Shown here: positions 14,206-14,715 of the stretch, piece by piece | Layout of the letters: every line of letters starts with the position of its first letter | Position numbering within the stretch: the stretch's first letter is position 1 | Source: J089 sp964535735 | Lineage (GTDB): Bacteria > Fidelibacterota > Marinisomatia > Marinisomatales > J089 | Length of the DNA stretch: 14,715 nucleotides | Direction of reading: 5' to 3' | Assembly: GCA_964535735.1 (NCBI GenBank) | Contig: CAZHTM010000049.1 | Location: forward strand, 1-14,715 | Made by a program: the position numbers and the translations under genes | The notes under the pieces: generated by a model | Databases searched by the model: none | What the model was told of the DNA's origin: nothing | What the model saw: only the letters and a program-made list of their open reading frames with translations

Positions 14206-14643
14206 TTACTCCTCGTTTATTTTATTCTGAGCCGCATCACGAATTCGTTGAATCATAGCGTTTAAACCGTTATTGCGGGTAGGACTCAAGTGATGCTTCA
14301 GGTCCAACCGATTAATGGCGTCCTCCACATCCAACGCCAGAATATCTTCGGGAGTATTTCCACAAAAGAGAATATATAATATTGCAATAATACCTCGTAC
14401 TAAATGTGCATCACTGTCTGCCACGAATTGCAATCGACCAGGCGCGTTCCCTTCCCAACGCAAGGACATCCAAACCTGGCTTTGACATCCGTGGATTCGA
14501 TTTTCTTCTGTGCGATAATTCTCCGGAAACGGCGGCAGTTTTTTCGCCAGATCCAGGATGTAGCGGTATCGGTCTTCCCAATTTCCTAATAGTTGAAAAT
14601 TGGAAACAAGCATTTCATAGGTGAGGTCGTTGAGGTCTGTCAT
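14206..14643 (-). CDS. sufE: SufE-family sulfur acceptor protein
   Basis: Cysteine desulfurase partner: it takes persulfide sulfur from SufS onto an active cysteine and passes it to the SufBCD scaffold for Fe-S cluster assembly, in the cytoplasm. It has 145 residues, close to E. coli SufE (138). The acceptor Cys53 is in HGCQSQVW (51-58). The other family signatures are ADSDAHLVRGIIAILY and CGNTPEDILALD, with a C-terminal LSPTRNNGLNAMI segment. Start ATG 14643; no strong ribosome binding site precedes it. No sufS, sufBCD or other Fe-S gene lies in this window; the next gene upstream is outside. It is followed 40 nt later by oligopeptidase B, a partner with no obvious functional link. Confidence 0.93.
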   Translation of the reverse strand: MTDLNDLTYEMLVSNFQLLGNWEDRYRYILDLAKKLPPFPENYRTEENRIHGCQSQVWMSLRWEGNAPGRLQFVADSDAHLVRGIIAILYILFCGNTPEDILALDVEDAINRLDLKHHLSPTRNNGLNAMIQRIRDAAQNKINEE

Positions 14644-14715
14644 AAAAGTGTTATGAATCGTTGGTTAACAAATTAGGGTAATTCCGCCTATGCCTCCAGA
14701 AAATTAATGCCAAAT
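14644..14715. other. Right-edge region upstream of sufE
   Basis: 72 nt with no supportable gene. On the minus strand, in-frame stops close off any extension of sufE. A neighbouring gene could end or begin at the edge, but too little sequence is present to tell. Confidence 0.4.

Noticed and set aside
1..14715. Mobile element, phage, CRISPR or defence island
   Set aside because: No transposase, integrase, repeat-spacer array, tRNA-flanked insertion or defence gene was seen. The content is housekeeping plus envelope genes in compact operons.

Overview
The window looks like chromosomal core DNA from a Gram-negative bacterium of the FCB superphylum. I favour a Marinimicrobia (SAR406)-type lineage, with Bacteroidota-like relatives as the alternative. 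The clues are a secreted beta-propeller protein with a type IX secretion (T9SS)-type C-terminal domain, many signal peptides and lipoproteins, an EGY-type M50 protease, a mid-range GC content judged by eye, and the standard genetic code with TGA used as a stop. The assignment is inferred from gene content; no rRNA or phylogenetic marker was tested.

Layout from left to right. (1) 1-1832, minus: a UvrD/Rep-family helicase that runs off the left edge. (2) 1919-4354, plus: a four-gene cluster of ECF sigma factor, one-pass membrane protein in the anti-sigma position, Spy/CpxP-like periplasmic protein with two LTxxQ motifs, and lipoprotein, closed by a clear intrinsic terminator. (3) 4552-7589, plus: an OPT-family transporter coupled to adenosine deaminase, which starts at TTG. 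(4) 7593-11025, minus: an M50 site-2-type protease followed 1 nt later by a PorZ-like T9SS propeller protein. (5) 11128-11529, plus: a small exported protein of unknown function. (6) 11534-14643, minus: sufE, an exported oligopeptidase B and a small exported unknown protein overlapping its end.

Genes are densely packed. Stop/start overlaps occur at 2437, 2816, 6516 and 12046, and there is a 1-nt gap at 9957. The convergent pairs are separated by 3 and 4 nt. No gap exceeds 300 bases. I see no tRNA, rRNA, CRISPR array, insertion sequence or phage gene.

The item most worth pursuing is the sigma cluster. Its order (ECF sigma, membrane anti-sigma, Spy-fold periplasmic protein) is reminiscent of CnrYXH-type envelope or metal sensing, but the anti-sigma and lipoprotein match no family I recognise. 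The PorZ-like/M50 pair and the small unknown exported proteins come next.
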